A stretch of 64,000 bases of DNA from Lentzea xinjiangensis (GCF_900110955.1 NZ_FOFR01000019.1:62001-126000); one strand, 5' to 3'; positions 1-8,419 are shown, counted from the first letter of the stretch. The notes: a model not told the origin generated them from the sequence alone. Numbers and translations: made by a program.

Positions 1-365
1 GTGTACCAGCCGGCGTCTTCGCCGTTGACGGGAACTTCCATCGCGCCGTCGTTCTGCAGACCCAGGTCCACCAGCTGGGAGGACACCGCCAAGGCGGGAA
101 TGGTGATCTCGACCGGAGTGGCCGAGTCCATCAGCGGCCCCGTGGTCAAGGCGCGAGGTGCCTCGGGTGACGGCTGTGCTCGCGTCGAGGTGGTCGAGGT
201 GGTTGATGTCGGTGGCGCGGCGGCTTGCCCGGCCGGTGCCGGCGGTGCCGCCGGACGGGCCAGCAGACCGAGCAGTAGCAGCACGACACCGATCACGGCG
301 AGGCCGACGGCCGCCACCACGCCCCGGTGGGCGCGGCGACGGTCGCCGGAGGCTTGCAGGGTCAT
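1..365 (-). CDS. class F-type sortase, N-terminal part (runs off window start)
   Basis: The minus strand from an ATG at 365 encodes about 121 residues that leave the window. A short basic N-terminus is followed by one membrane segment (about residues 15-37: VVAAVGLAVIGVVLLLLGLL), a Pro/Ala/Thr/Ser linker, and then ITIPALAVSSQLVDLGL ... MEVPVNGEDAGWY. This last block matches the start of the beta-barrel of actinobacterial class F sortases (IPAIGV ... LEVP ... AGWY). Such enzymes join surface proteins to the cell envelope at LPXTG-like signals. The catalytic Cys and Arg lie outside the window. It starts only 15 nt after the CHRD gene, whose C-terminus has a sorting-signal layout, so that protein is the likely substrate. 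The family call is good; activity cannot be judged from this fragment. Confidence 0.75.
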   Translation of the reverse strand, partial: MTLQASGDRRRAHRGVVAAVGLAVIGVVLLLLGLLARPAAPPAPAGQAAAPPTSTTSTTSTRAQPSPEAPRALTTGPLMDSATPVEITIPALAVSSQLVDLGLQNDGAMEVPVNGEDAGWY

Positions 366-380
366 CACAGGGTGTCTCTG

Positions 381-1169
381 CTACTGCCGGCTGGTGCGTC
401 GGCGCACCAGCGCCATCCCGGCCGCGCCGAGCAGCACGAGCCCGCCGGAGAGCAGCAGTGCCTGCCTGCCGGTGTCTGCGCTCGGACCGGATCCGGTCTC
501 GACACCGCCGACCGGCACCGAGCCTGGAGCCGCGCCGGAGACCATGCCGCAGGTGGCCGGGTTGGTCGCCTCCTCCGGGATACCGTTGACCCCCAGCGAC
601 TTGGCGAAGGTCGACTCGCCGAGAGCTTCCATGTCGTAGGTGCCGTTGCCGTTGACGTCGATGCCGTGCTGCACGACATGCAGGTCCTTGAGGTGTTCGA
701 TGGTGCCGGCGGGCAACGCGCTCGCCTCGATGGTGCGCTCGTAGGTCAGCACGCCCTGGGCGTTGGCCATGGGCATGCGGTCCACCGCCAAGCCGCTGGC
801 CTTGGTTGTGTCGCCCTGCGTGGTCAGCGAGACGAAGATGTCGCCGTAGGCGGGCAGACCTTCCTCGGTGTTGACGAACCCGTCGCCGTCGGCGTCAGCG
901 GACTTGGTCGGGCACATGAAGTCGTGGCCCGACGCCGATCCGTGGATGTGCTGGGCGTGCGGCGAGTTGGGGGTCATCCCGCTCGCTTTGATCGACACCG
1001 TCAGCGCACCGCCGGCGGCCGGCGTCAGGGTGGCGGTGCCGGTGGCGCCGGTGCCGTTGAGGTCCTGCAACTGGATCTGGACCGCTTCCTGCTGGGCATG
1101 GGCGACAGGGCCGAACATCAACGCCAACCCCACCGCAGGCACTGCCAATAGAGCGTTTCGTGACTTCAT
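381..1169 (-). CDS. CHRD-domain surface protein with sortase-type C-terminal signal
   Basis: 262 residues. The ATG at 1169 is chosen because GGAAGG lies about 9 nt upstream and a signal peptide (residues 1-25, ending AHAQ) follows. Residues about 28-180 form a CHRD domain, an immunoglobulin-like fold named after chordin and common in secreted bacterial proteins, with the typical HAQHIH and DADGDGFVNTEEG segments; the latter resembles a Ca-binding loop. The C-terminus has SADTG, then a hydrophobic helix and RRRTSRQ, the layout of a cell-wall sorting signal, although the motif is not the canonical LPXTG. It is followed after 15 nt by a sortase gene, suggesting a two-gene unit. The frame stays open upstream to 1883, but only this start has a ribosome-binding site. 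Ligand and role are unknown. A second CHRD gene lies at 13547-14273. Confidence 0.85.
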   Translation of the reverse strand: MKSRNALLAVPAVGLALMFGPVAHAQQEAVQIQLQDLNGTGATGTATLTPAAGGALTVSIKASGMTPNSPHAQHIHGSASGHDFMCPTKSADADGDGFVNTEEGLPAYGDIFVSLTTQGDTTKASGLAVDRMPMANAQGVLTYERTIEASALPAGTIEHLKDLHVVQHGIDVNGNGTYDMEALGESTFAKSLGVNGIPEEATNPATCGMVSGAAPGSVPVGGVETGSGPSADTGRQALLLSGGLVLLGAAGMALVRRRTSRQ

Positions 1170-1915
1170 CGTCGAAGTACCTTCCGATCGCTCGAGTCTG
1201 ATACAGGTAGTTCGTCGTCGTCGGCGGATCGGTTCGGAGCAAAGACGGCAGGCACCCGGCCGGCGCCGCGACAACGCCTGGGCGCCAACCAACCCGACCG
1301 GAGCATCGAGTCGGGCAACCTTGGGGCGCTCCGCTCTCCCGCGCAGGGACGACCGGAGCGGCGGTACCACCCTGTTTCCGGCCACGCCGCCTGCGTCCGT
1401 GGCGCCGGGCACGTGCGCGTGAACACGGCAAGGCCGCTTTCGGGCGGACCGGCCGGCTCCGGCACGGGGAAAGTTGAAACTCTGCAGGAAGCGCGGCGGT
1501 TCGAGGAAGCCACGGAAGGACTGCACGCGTTCGGCGACGCGGCGGCCGGCGAGGGCGAAGATCAGCAGCGGGATGGCGGCGCCGACGGCGAACGTGAGCG
1601 TGAGGATGACGCAGATCCACGGCCACCACTCCTGACCCAGGCGTCGTGGAACGGGCGCTCTGGGTGCCGCCGGAGAAAAAGATGACGGGCAAACAAATAA
1701 CGGAGTGCTCATGTGGCAGAAGTGCCTGCGACATAGAGGAGTGAGTCGCAGTGACTGTCGACTGTGGATGGTGGCTTTCCGGCGCGGTATCTGCCCTGTT
1801 CGCGCGTGATCCGCAATCTCGTTGTAACAGATCGATAACCAGACCCATCCGTTCTCCGAGGGGCGGCGAATCACGAGCAACAACCTCCCCCGTTCACTCC
1901 TTGGAGATGTCCGTC
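1170..1915. other. intergenic region with a possible small membrane ORF (minus, from 1712)
   Basis: This gap separates the CHRD gene from the fasciclin gene. On the minus strand an ATG at 1712 opens a frame with one convincing membrane segment (WWPWICVILTLTFAVGAAIP, then LLIFALAG) followed by basic residues. The frame never stops and runs straight into the CHRD coding frame. No ribosome-binding site precedes 1712 and the stretch after the helix looks non-coding. It may be a remnant of a small membrane protein whose stop was lost. I do not call it a gene. Promoters for both neighbours must lie here, but I cannot place them. Confidence 0.35.
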
Positions 1916-2570
1916 ATGAACAAGACCGTCCGCAACACCGCTCTCGCCATCGGCACCGCTTCACTCGCGCTGTTCGGCGCGGCGTGCGGTTCGGGTGACA
2001 TGGCCAGCAGCAGCTCCAGTACCGCGCCCACCTCGGCGACCTCGATGGCGCCGTCGTCCTCAGTGATGGCCGACCCGGCCTCGAACCTCGTCGGTCCCGG
2101 TTGTGCCGACTACGCGAAGCAGGTTCCGTCCGGTTCTGGCTCGGTGTCGGGCATGGCCGCTGACCCGGTCGCCGTCGCCGCGAGCAACAACCCGCTGCTG
2201 ACCACGCTGGTGAGCGCGGTGTCGGGCAAGTTGAACCCGAAGGTGAACCTGGTCTCGACGCTCAACGGTGCTGAGTTCACGGTGTTCGCGCCGGTCGACT
2301 CGGCGTTCGCGAAGATCGACGCCGCGACGATCGAGAAGCTCAAGACCGACGACGCGCTGCTGACCAAGATCCTCACGTACCACGTCGTCCCGGGCCAGAT
2401 CTCGCCCGACAAGATCGCTGGCGACCAGAAGTCCGTGCAGACCCGGCACTGTGAAGGTCACCGGTTCCGGCAACGCGATCAAGGTCAATGACGCCAACGT
2501 GATCTGCGGTGGCGTGAAGACCGCCAACGCCACCGTCTACCTCATCGACTCGGTCCTGATGCCCGCCTGA
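1916..2570 (+). pseudogene. fasciclin-domain lipoprotein, frameshifted near 2443
   Basis: The ATG at 1916 has GGAG nine bases upstream and opens a lipoprotein-like signal (LALFGAACGS, lipobox Cys). A Ser/Thr-rich linker precedes a fasciclin (FAS1) domain containing the H1-like segment FTVFAPVDSAFAKI and the YHVVPGQI motif. At the CCC in 2442-2444 the frame breaks. Reading one C fewer gives VQTGTVKVTGSGNAIKV and continues to a natural end (DSVLMPA, stop 2568-2570), whereas the uncorrected frame stops at 2491. Relatives include the mycobacterial MPT70/MPT83 antigens, which are under SigK/RskA control; an RskA-like gene lies at 3069-3800. Either the gene is freshly inactivated or the base is a homopolymer sequencing error. 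The intact downstream frame favours a recent or technical event. Confidence 0.8.
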
Positions 2571-2593
2571 CATCTCCAGGGCAGCAGTACCGC

Positions 2594-2632
2594 GACTCCG
2601 GGAACCGCGCTGTACAGGCGGTTTCCGGAGTC
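2594..2632. terminator. bidirectional hairpin terminator
   Basis: GACTCCGGGAACCGC (2594-2608) pairs with GCGGTTTCCGGAGTC (2618-2632), 15 bp with one G-U-type mismatch and a 9-nt loop. It lies between the convergent fasciclin (+) and TrkA-N (-) genes, 24 nt after one stop and 2 nt from the other. There is no strong T tract. Confidence 0.65.
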
Positions 2633-2633
2633 T

Positions 2634-3026
2634 TCATGTCTGCCGGTCGTCTGGGGGTTGTTGCTTGTGGACGGTCACGATCCCGTCGGAGGTGAAGATC
2701 GCGTGGTTCACCGGTTCGCGGATGACGACCACGATGAGGGTGTCGGGGTTGAGTGGCCGGACCGCTCTCGTGATCAGGAACGCGTTGAGGTCGTCCGGGA
2801 CCGCGACGATGACACGATCGGCGATGTCGGCTGCAGCTTCGTCGAGAGCACATCTGTCTCGCCCATCACCGACCACCGCGGCGACACCGTTGGCCGTTGC
2901 CTCGACGGCGGCGAGAAAGTCGATGTCCAACACGGTCAGCCGCGCGTCCGACTGTGATGCCAGCACGGAGTTCACGGCGCTGCGTCCGGTGTCGCCGTAG
3001 CCGATGACGAGAATGTGATCGGTCAC
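2634..3026 (-). CDS. stand-alone TrkA-N (RCK_N) NAD-binding protein
   Basis: 130 residues. It begins with a Rossmann dinucleotide-binding motif (ILVIGYGDTGRSAV, residues 4-17) and an acidic residue ending strand 2 (VLDID), as in the TrkA-N/RCK_N domains that gate K+ transporters and channels. VVGDGRDRCAL, VIVAVPDDLNAFLITRAV and VVVIREP follow the usual strand order. Nothing follows the N domain: there is no TrkA-C domain and no membrane helix, so it is shorter than TrkA (about 220 for a single-unit protein) or a Kch-type channel. It could be a soluble subunit acting with a channel encoded elsewhere, or a domain left after loss of its partner. Neighbours give no transport context. Confidence 0.7.
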   Translation of the reverse strand: MTDHILVIGYGDTGRSAVNSVLASQSDARLTVLDIDFLAAVEATANGVAAVVGDGRDRCALDEAAADIADRVIVAVPDDLNAFLITRAVRPLNPDTLIVVVIREPVNHAIFTSDGIVTVHKQQPPDDRQT

Positions 3027-3068
3027 AACCGGGATTCGGCTTGCTGCTCGAACCGGATTGCGTCCGAT

Positions 3069-3800
3069 TCAGCGAAGAGCGATGGTGAGAACCCGAGAGC
3101 CGGTCGGGCTCGGGGAACCGCCCGCCAGCTCGACGGTGAGAACGGCTTCGCCGGCCCCCTCGATCCCGCTCACGAACAATGAAGTTACATTGCCCGCCGG
3201 ACGCGCGATGCCCGCTGATCGCGAACCGTGGTCGTCGATCAACCACAACTGGTAGACGCGGTCGCGCGACAGCGTGTGCAGGCCGTGTGCCAGGAAGAGC
3301 ATCTCGTTGCGGCCGGGCGACATCGCCGCGGTAGCCGCCGGCTCTCCTGTCGTGACGAGCCGCAGGTCCGGCGCCGCCAGCAGATCACCGATCTGCGTGC
3401 GAGGAGAGGCGGCCACAGGAGTGATCGCTGACGTGGTCGCTGCGCCGTACGCACCGCCCACCGCCGCAGCGACCACGCAGGCAGCCGAGATGAGCATCGC
3501 GGCGCGTCGAAAGCTCTGGCGCGGCGGAAGAACTCTCTCGAGCTGAGGGGTCGGCGGCACCTGCCTCGCGCGCCGGATCGCGCGCAGCACCTCTGGCCGA
3601 AGGGCTGCGGGGACGACGTGGCCCACGGCGCTGCCAAGTCGGGCCGCGGTCTCAGCCAGTCCGGCCATCTCGGCCGTGCAGCCCGGGCATCTGTTCAAGT
3701 GTGCTTCGAACTCGGCTCGCTCGGAGTCTGGCAGCGCGCCGAGCGCGTGAGCACCGGTCAGCAGGTGCGGATTGGTCGCACGTGTCTCTCCCGGTTTCAC
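3069..3800 (-). CDS. RskA-family anti-sigma factor
   Basis: 243 residues from a GTG at 3800, preceded by AGAGGA. The N-terminus (ALGALPDSERAEFEAHLNRC PGC) is the zinc-binding anti-sigma domain with H-x3-C-x2-C. One membrane helix follows (about residues 103-122, AAMLISAACVVAAAVGG). The C-terminal extracytoplasmic RskA domain shows the family's YQLWLIDDHG and final VLTVELAGGSPSPTG segments. Such proteins hold a SigK-type ECF sigma factor at the membrane. No sigma gene is adjacent; the nearest is at 8416-8937, which has its own anti-sigma gene. This one is therefore an orphan or pairs with a distant sigma. Fasciclin genes are classical SigK targets, which fits the fasciclin gene about 500 bp downstream. 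Confidence 0.8.
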   Translation of the reverse strand: MKPGETRATNPHLLTGAHALGALPDSERAEFEAHLNRCPGCTAEMAGLAETAARLGSAVGHVVPAALRPEVLRAIRRARQVPPTPQLERVLPPRQSFRRAAMLISAACVVAAAVGGAYGAATTSAITPVAASPRTQIGDLLAAPDLRLVTTGEPAATAAMSPGRNEMLFLAHGLHTLSRDRVYQLWLIDDHGSRSAGIARPAGNVTSLFVSGIEGAGEAVLTVELAGGSPSPTGSRVLTIALR

Positions 3801-4023
3801 GCATCCTCTTCGTATCCGCTGGCTGATCGGATTGCACACCACCTGTTCATGGCGAGCCTCATTGTCCCGATAGGACTGTCTTCGTAGGTAGGTTCACATG
3901 AGCGCAGGGCCGCAGCACTGATCAGCAATTCGCCTATCACTTCTGCGGCCCGCGCGCGGCTTTGAGAGCGGCTCACCCAATTGGTGTGACACACGACGGG
4001 CTCCGGTCGCTGTATCGGTTCTG

Positions 4024-4802
4024 TCAGTTCAGTTTGCGGGTGTCGGAGGGTAGGCCGCCGCCCGAGTAGACGTCCTCGGCGAGCTTGGCCAAGGCGGTGA
4101 GTGCGACGTTCTGGCTCCACGGCCCGTAGGACACGCGCGAGATGCCGAGCTTTTGTGCTGTGGCCAGGGGGATCGAGCCGGGGATGCCGATCAGGTTGAC
4201 CTTGCGTTCGCCCAGCCCTTCGACCAGCCGCTCGACCTGTGTGGTGTCGAGCTTGCCAGGGACGAAGACGTTCGAGGCCCCCGCGTCGAGGTAGGCGCGG
4301 CCACGGGCGATCGCGTCCGTCAACACGTCCTCGGGGTCGCGGTCACCTGCTTTGACAAATGCATCGGTGCGGGCGTTGAGCACGAAGTCGACCCCGGCGG
4401 CCTGTGCGGCGGCGACCGCGGCCTCGACAGCCCGCACCGACTCGTCGAGCGGCTTCATCTGGTCTTCGAGGTTGGCGCCCACCGCACCGACGTCGATGGC
4501 CCTCGCGATGGTGCCGCCCGGGTCGTCGTAGCCGGCTTCCAGATCGGCACTGACCGGCAGGTCACCGGCTACGCGCACGATCAGCGCGATCTCGGCGATC
4601 ATCTCGTCACGAGGGATCTTCTCGCCATCCGGATAGCCGCGGACGCCGCGATGCCATGGCTCGGCGTGGCCAGCGCCTGAGTGCCGGGCGCCTCGGCGAT
4701 CACTTTCGCGGTGATCGCATCCCAAACGTTGACGACGAGCAACAGCTCCGGTGCCGCGTGCAGGGCCTGAAGGCGCGTGGCCTTGTCTGCCGTTGAGGTC
4801 AT
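4024..4802 (-). pseudogene. isocitrate lyase/PEP mutase family protein, frameshifted near 4642
   Basis: The ATG at 4802 starts MTSTADKATRLQALHA, then VVNVWDAITAKVIAEAPGTQALATPSHGIAAS. There the frame is lost at about 4642 and the adjacent frame continues with RGYPDGEKIPRDEMIAEI, LPVSADLEAGYDD, GANLEDQ, VLNARTDAFV and NLIGIPGSIPLATAQ. The last blocks are the hallmarks of the PEP mutase/isocitrate lyase superfamily (metal-binding acidic residues in D-E-AGY and E-D). One missing C on the coding strand explains the break. The intact family member would be about 258 residues and probably a small C-C lyase; substrate unknown. Everything else aligns, so the lesion is recent or a sequencing error. 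Confidence 0.8.
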
Positions 4803-5250
4803 GTCAGCCTTTCTACAGTCACTTGGCCGGACGCGTCGGCTTGAGCGACCAGGGCGGCGTTGCGGCTGCGGTGGCGTTGGTGGACTTCACCGGATCGCCT
4901 GTGTGGTCCACATCGCGTTTGGCATAACGAGACCGCTCATGGCCAGTACTGCCCGTCGCCGATGGCCAGCGAGGAGAGCTGATCGGAGTCAAAGGACTCA
5001 CCTACGAGCGCCTTAACGCGAATTTGACAACGATGATTCGGAACGCGTTCGCGCCTGGATTTGTGATCACTGTGCGTTGACGCGGTCGGGTAGATGACGT
5101 GTCGCAAAGTAGTCAAAAATACATGTTTCGAACTTTTTCACCTCGCTGATCTGCGACAACAGAAAACTTCCACTTTCGAGTGAACCGGCGCGGGAGTGGC
5201 TCCGAATAAGAGCATGTACGGGTGCTGATTCGTCGGAAGGGGGTGATTAC
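4803..5250. other. intergenic region, no gene; AT-richer promoter zone
   Basis: I see no supported gene in this 448-bp stretch. Its right half (about 5090-5180) is clearly AT-richer than the surroundings, with several A and T runs, and leads into a strong Shine-Dalgarno sequence (GGAAGGGGGTGATT) for the gene at 5251. It probably holds the promoter of that secreted-protein gene, but no -35/-10 pair stands out enough to call. Confidence 0.4.
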
Positions 5251-6087
5251 ATGAAGACGACGTGCTCTACAACGCTAAGGCGCACACTGGGTATAGCCGG
5301 CTTTCTCATCGGTTTCGGTCTGCTCTCGGCGGGAGTCGCGAGCGCTGATGAGGGCGACTCGCCCGGCTTGCTGGGTGGGGTTGGCGCGCTCATCTCCCCG
5401 GTGACCGACGTGGTGGCACCGGTGGCACAGCAGGTGGCGCCGGTGACGAGAGGTGTTGCGGCGGTGACCGATCCGGTGCTCAAGCCGGTTTTGAAGGCCG
5501 CCGCGCCGGTGACCGAACCGCTGCTGGCACCGCTCGCACCGGTCGTTGACACCGTGGTGCGGCCCTTGAACCCGGTGCTGGATTCACTTCAGCCCGTCAC
5601 GGCGCCGCTGCTCGCCCCTGTGGTGGGCACGGTGCAGGACGTGCCGGTGGTGCCGCGGATTGCGGAACCGTTGGTGACACAGCGATCCGCTCCGGCGGAT
5701 GTTCCGCAGCCGGCTCCTGTGCTCGAGGTTCCCGTTGGCGTGCCTGCGGTTCCTGAGGCGCCGTGGACGCCGGTCATCGCGCCGGATGCCTACGCTGTGG
5801 CGCTGCCAGACCGAGTCGCGGTGGCGATGTTCGATCAGCAGCAACAGATCTCCGCATCTGATGTGGTGCCACCGGCCGAGGCGCCGCTTCCACCGTCACC
5901 TGACGTGCCGTTCGCTTTGCCCGGCACGATGGGATCGGTGTCGTCGAGTGGATCGACGAGTCCCGCTGTCTCGGATCTCCCCGCGGGTTCAGGAGTTCGT
6001 CCGGACAACGGATCGCTTGTGGTGAGTGCAGATCACCAGGTCTACGGGTCGTGGTGCTACTACTACGGCCGAAGTCATCCCAGTTGA
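5251..6087 (+). CDS. secreted Pro/Val/Ala-rich repeat protein
   Basis: 278 residues from an ATG with a near-perfect ribosome-binding site. Residues 1-32 are a signal peptide (IAGFLIGFGLLSAGVASADE). Residues about 45-140 are a run of short imperfect repeats built on PV(T/L)xPVLxP and LAPVVDTVV, giving an amphipathic, Pro-punctuated helix-like region. The rest is Pro/Ser-rich and unstructured. The protein ends in an aromatic tail, YGSWCYYYGRSHPS, with a lone Cys. I do not recognise a named domain; similar proteins are common and unassigned in actinomycetes. The neighbouring gene also encodes a repeat-rich secreted protein with the same type of signal peptide and the LLGGVG start of the mature part, so the two may form one surface layer or extracellular material. 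Confidence 0.75.
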   Translation: MKTTCSTTLRRTLGIAGFLIGFGLLSAGVASADEGDSPGLLGGVGALISPVTDVVAPVAQQVAPVTRGVAAVTDPVLKPVLKAAAPVTEPLLAPLAPVVDTVVRPLNPVLDSLQPVTAPLLAPVVGTVQDVPVVPRIAEPLVTQRSAPADVPQPAPVLEVPVGVPAVPEAPWTPVIAPDAYAVALPDRVAVAMFDQQQQISASDVVPPAEAPLPPSPDVPFALPGTMGSVSSSGSTSPAVSDLPAGSGVRPDNGSLVVSADHQVYGSWCYYYGRSHPS

Positions 6088-6145
6088 TCAGTCCTGACAA
6101 CCAAGCCGACAGATCACCAAGCTTGTTTGACAGGAAGGTTCGACA

Positions 6146-7717
6146 ATGCACAGCTCTGTGCGACGCGGTCTGATGGCCGCAGTGTTCTCGGGAGGCTTCC
6201 TCCTGGCCGGCTCGGCAATCGCAAGCGCTGACACGGGCGGCAACGGCCTGCTCGGCGGCGTCGGCGATGTCGTGCACTCGGTCGTGAACGGTGGCAACGG
6301 CGGTAACGCGGGCAACGGCGGTAACTCGGGCAAGGGCGGCAACGCCACTAGCTCGAACAACGCCACGACCGGCAACTCGGGCAACTCCGGGAACTCCGGC
6401 GCCACCGGTGGCAACAGCGCCTACGGCGTCTGCGTGCTCGCCAAGTGCAACACCCAGGTGAGCTCGGGCAACTCCGGGAACACGGGCGCGACGGGTTCGA
6501 CCGGCGACGCCTCCAACCACAGCAACACGGTGGGCGGCAAGTCCGGTGCGGCAGGCAACGGTGGCGACGCCACCGCGGCTGGTCGTTCGCAGAACACGAA
6601 CGCGACCGCGGGCAACGGCGGTAACTCGGGCGACGGCGGCAACGCCACCAGCTCGAACAACGCCAAGTCCGGCAACTCCGGTAACTCGGGCAACTCGGGT
6701 GCCACCGGCGGCAATAGCGCCTACGGCCTGTGCGTGCTAGCCGAGTGCAACACCCACGTCACCTCAGGCGACTCGGGCAACACCGGTGCGACGGGTTCGA
6801 CCGGTGACGCCTCCAACCACAGCAACACCGTGGGCGGAAACTCGGGTCCCGCCGGTGACGGCGGTGACGCGGCGGTCGTGAGCAAGAACCAGAAGTGGAA
6901 CAACCACGGCAGGTCTGGTTCGGCTGAGGCGACCGCGGGCAACGGCGGTAACTCGGGCAAGGGCGGCAACGCCTCCAGCTCGAACAACGCCAGGACCGGC
7001 AGTTCGGGCAACTCCGGGAACTCGGGCGACACCGGCGGCAACAAGGCCGTTGTCCGCTCGATCGGCTCGGACAAGGGCCACGGCAAGTCCTGGAACAGCA
7101 CCAAGTCCTGGACCACCGTCACCTCGGGTGACTCGGGTGACACCGGCGCGACGGGTTCGACCGGTGACGCGTCCAACCACAGCAACACCGTGGGCGGCAA
7201 CTCCGGCCCGGCCGGCGACGGCGGCAACGCCTGGGCCGTGACCGAGCAGGGCAAGTCCTGGAACCACGGCAAGTGGAGCCACCGCAACAACAACTCCGGC
7301 TCCACGGACGCCACCGCGGGCAACGGCGGTAACTCGGGCAACGGCGGCAATGCCACCAGCTCGAACAACGCCACGACCGGCAACTCGGGCAACTCCGGGA
7401 ACTCGGGCGACACCGGCGGCAACACGGCAGTGGTGAAGTCCGAGAACAAGAAGAACAGCTGGAACAACCACGGCTGGAAGCACGACGGCTGGAAGAACAG
7501 CTGGAAGCACGACAGCTGGAAGCACAACAGCTGGAAGAACCACGGCACCAAGTCCTGGACTGAGGTCACCTCGGGCAACTCCGGTGACACCGGCGCCACT
7601 GGTTCGACCGGCGACGCCTCCAACCACAGCAACACGGTCAGTGGCCACTCCGGTCCGGCGGGCGACGGCGGCAACGCCAAGTCCTGGACGCACGGGAAGC
7701 ACTCCGTGAAGGCGTGA
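6146..7717 (+). CDS. secreted Gly/Asn/Ser silk-like repeat protein
   Basis: 523 residues; the ATG at 6146 has AGGAAGG upstream. A signal peptide ends near residue 28 (SAIASADT). The mature protein consists of four A-spacer-B modules. Block A is GNGGNSGxGGNATSSNNA followed by GNSGNSGNSGxTGGN. Block B is SGxTGATGSTGDASNHSNTV followed by GPAGDGGNA. Spacers 1 and 2 are near-identical with a Cys pair (YGVCVLAKCN, YGLCVLAECN). Spacers 3 and 4 are instead rich in Trp, Lys, His and Asn, and the last is a short tandem of SWKHD/NSWKNH-like units. There is no sorting signal or C-terminal helix, so it is probably released or trapped in the wall. No function is known to me; composition suggests a flexible, self-associating extracellular polymer. 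The high DNA identity of the modules implies recent amplification. Confidence 0.8.
   Translation: MHSSVRRGLMAAVFSGGFLLAGSAIASADTGGNGLLGGVGDVVHSVVNGGNGGNAGNGGNSGKGGNATSSNNATTGNSGNSGNSGATGGNSAYGVCVLAKCNTQVSSGNSGNTGATGSTGDASNHSNTVGGKSGAAGNGGDATAAGRSQNTNATAGNGGNSGDGGNATSSNNAKSGNSGNSGNSGATGGNSAYGLCVLAECNTHVTSGDSGNTGATGSTGDASNHSNTVGGNSGPAGDGGDAAVVSKNQKWNNHGRSGSAEATAGNGGNSGKGGNASSSNNARTGSSGNSGNSGDTGGNKAVVRSIGSDKGHGKSWNSTKSWTTVTSGDSGDTGATGSTGDASNHSNTVGGNSGPAGDGGNAWAVTEQGKSWNHGKWSHRNNNSGSTDATAGNGGNSGNGGNATSSNNATTGNSGNSGNSGDTGGNTAVVKSENKKNSWNNHGWKHDGWKNSWKHDSWKHNSWKNHGTKSWTEVTSGNSGDTGATGSTGDASNHSNTVSGHSGPAGDGGNAKSWTHGKHSVKA
6292..7680 (+). repeat. four in-frame coding tandem modules (about 300-380 bp each)
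   Basis: Near-identical DNA blocks begin around 6292, 6604, 6934 and 7312, each starting with GCNGGCAACGGCGGTAACTC-type sequence, and later repeat the GGTTCGACCGGNGACGC segment. They lie wholly inside the repeat-protein gene and keep its frame. They are coding repeats, not a CRISPR array: units are long, spacers are translated and partly repeated. Confidence 0.85.
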
Positions 7718-7732
7718 CCACGAGGTGATCAC

Positions 7733-7767
7733 AAAGGGCGGGGCCGGTGGAAACCGGCCCCGCCTTT
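7733..7767. terminator. strong bidirectional terminator
   Basis: A GC-rich stem (GGCGGGGCCGGT / ACCGGCCCCGCC, 4-nt loop) is flanked by AAAG on the left and CTTT on the right. It lies between the convergent repeat-protein gene (+, ends 7717) and anti-sigma gene (-, ends 7787). Confidence 0.8.
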
Positions 7768-7786
7768 CACATGCGAGCTGGAAACG

Positions 7787-8419
7787 TCAGCGCCGCGAGA
7801 ACGTCGAGGCCAGCGTGATCATGCCGGTGGCGTCGCGCACGACGAAGCCGGACGCGTCCGAGCGCAGCACTGAGCTGTTCAGGTTGCAGTGCATGAGGTT
7901 TGCGCCGGTGCCGATGAACGAGCCTGCGGAGACTTCGGCGCCGTCGTTGCCGGTGACGGAGACCTGGTAGGTCTGCCCGGAGGCGAATCCCTGTCCGTCG
8001 AGTTTGATCTCCACTCCCCAGATGTGCGGGACGATGGACGCCTCCGCGGTCACTCCCGGAGCCTGCTGGACGAGCGCGACCGGTTCGAGTGGTGCGGCAG
8101 GGCGCAGGTACCACCAGGCCGCGCCCGCGATCACCACCGCGGCAGCGGCGGTGAGCAGAAACGTCGTACGCGTCCGCCGTCCGCGCCTGGCATCGATCCG
8201 CCGCACGACCAGCTCTTCTAGATGCGCGGGCACGGTGACGTTGTCGGCGTTCACGCCGGCCAGCGCGCGTGCCACAGGAGCGAGCTTGGCGACCTCGCCC
8301 TGACATTCCGCGCAGTCGTCGAGATGGTCCAGCACCGCCGCGAGCTCAGACCCCTCAAGGTGGTTCAGGACGTAGGCGCCAAGCAGTTCGGTTCGCCTCC
8401 GGTGCACGAAGTCGTTCAC
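7787..8419 (-). CDS. membrane anti-sigma factor with zinc-finger motif
   Basis: 210 residues from a GTG at 8419. The GTGA start overlaps the stop of the upstream sigma gene, so the two are translationally coupled and equimolar. Residues about 5-45 form an anti-sigma zinc-finger domain (H-x3-C-x2-C in HLDDCAECQ). A membrane helix lies at about residues 82-100 (TTFLLTAAAAVVIAGAAWWY). An extracytoplasmic domain follows (SIVPHIWGVEIKLDGQGF, QTYQVSVTGNDG, NLMHCNLNSS), of the kind often labelled anti-sigma C-terminal. It should sequester the partner ECF sigma factor until an envelope signal arrives. The convergent upstream neighbour is the repeat-protein gene, a plausible but unproven regulon member. 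Confidence 0.85.
   Translation of the reverse strand: MNDFVHRRRTELLGAYVLNHLEGSELAAVLDHLDDCAECQGEVAKLAPVARALAGVNADNVTVPAHLEELVVRRIDARRGRRTRTTFLLTAAAAVVIAGAAWWYLRPAAPLEPVALVQQAPGVTAEASIVPHIWGVEIKLDGQGFASGQTYQVSVTGNDGAEVSAGSFIGTGANLMHCNLNSSVLRSDASGFVVRDATGMITLASTFSRR

Noticed and set aside
381..1883. A 500-residue CHRD protein starting at 1883
   Set aside because: The upstream 238 codons have no similarity to the family, and the ATG at 1169 has both a ribosome-binding site and a signal peptide.
6292..7680. Possible CRISPR or satellite array
   Set aside because: Repeat units are over 300 bp, in frame, translated and of coding composition; there are no short direct repeats with unique spacers and no cas genes.
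6421..7732. Two long overlapping minus-strand open frames (over 300 residues each)
   Set aside because: They are antisense to the repeat protein and exist only because the repeated GGN/AAC codons leave no stops on the other strand. No ribosome-binding site or domain.
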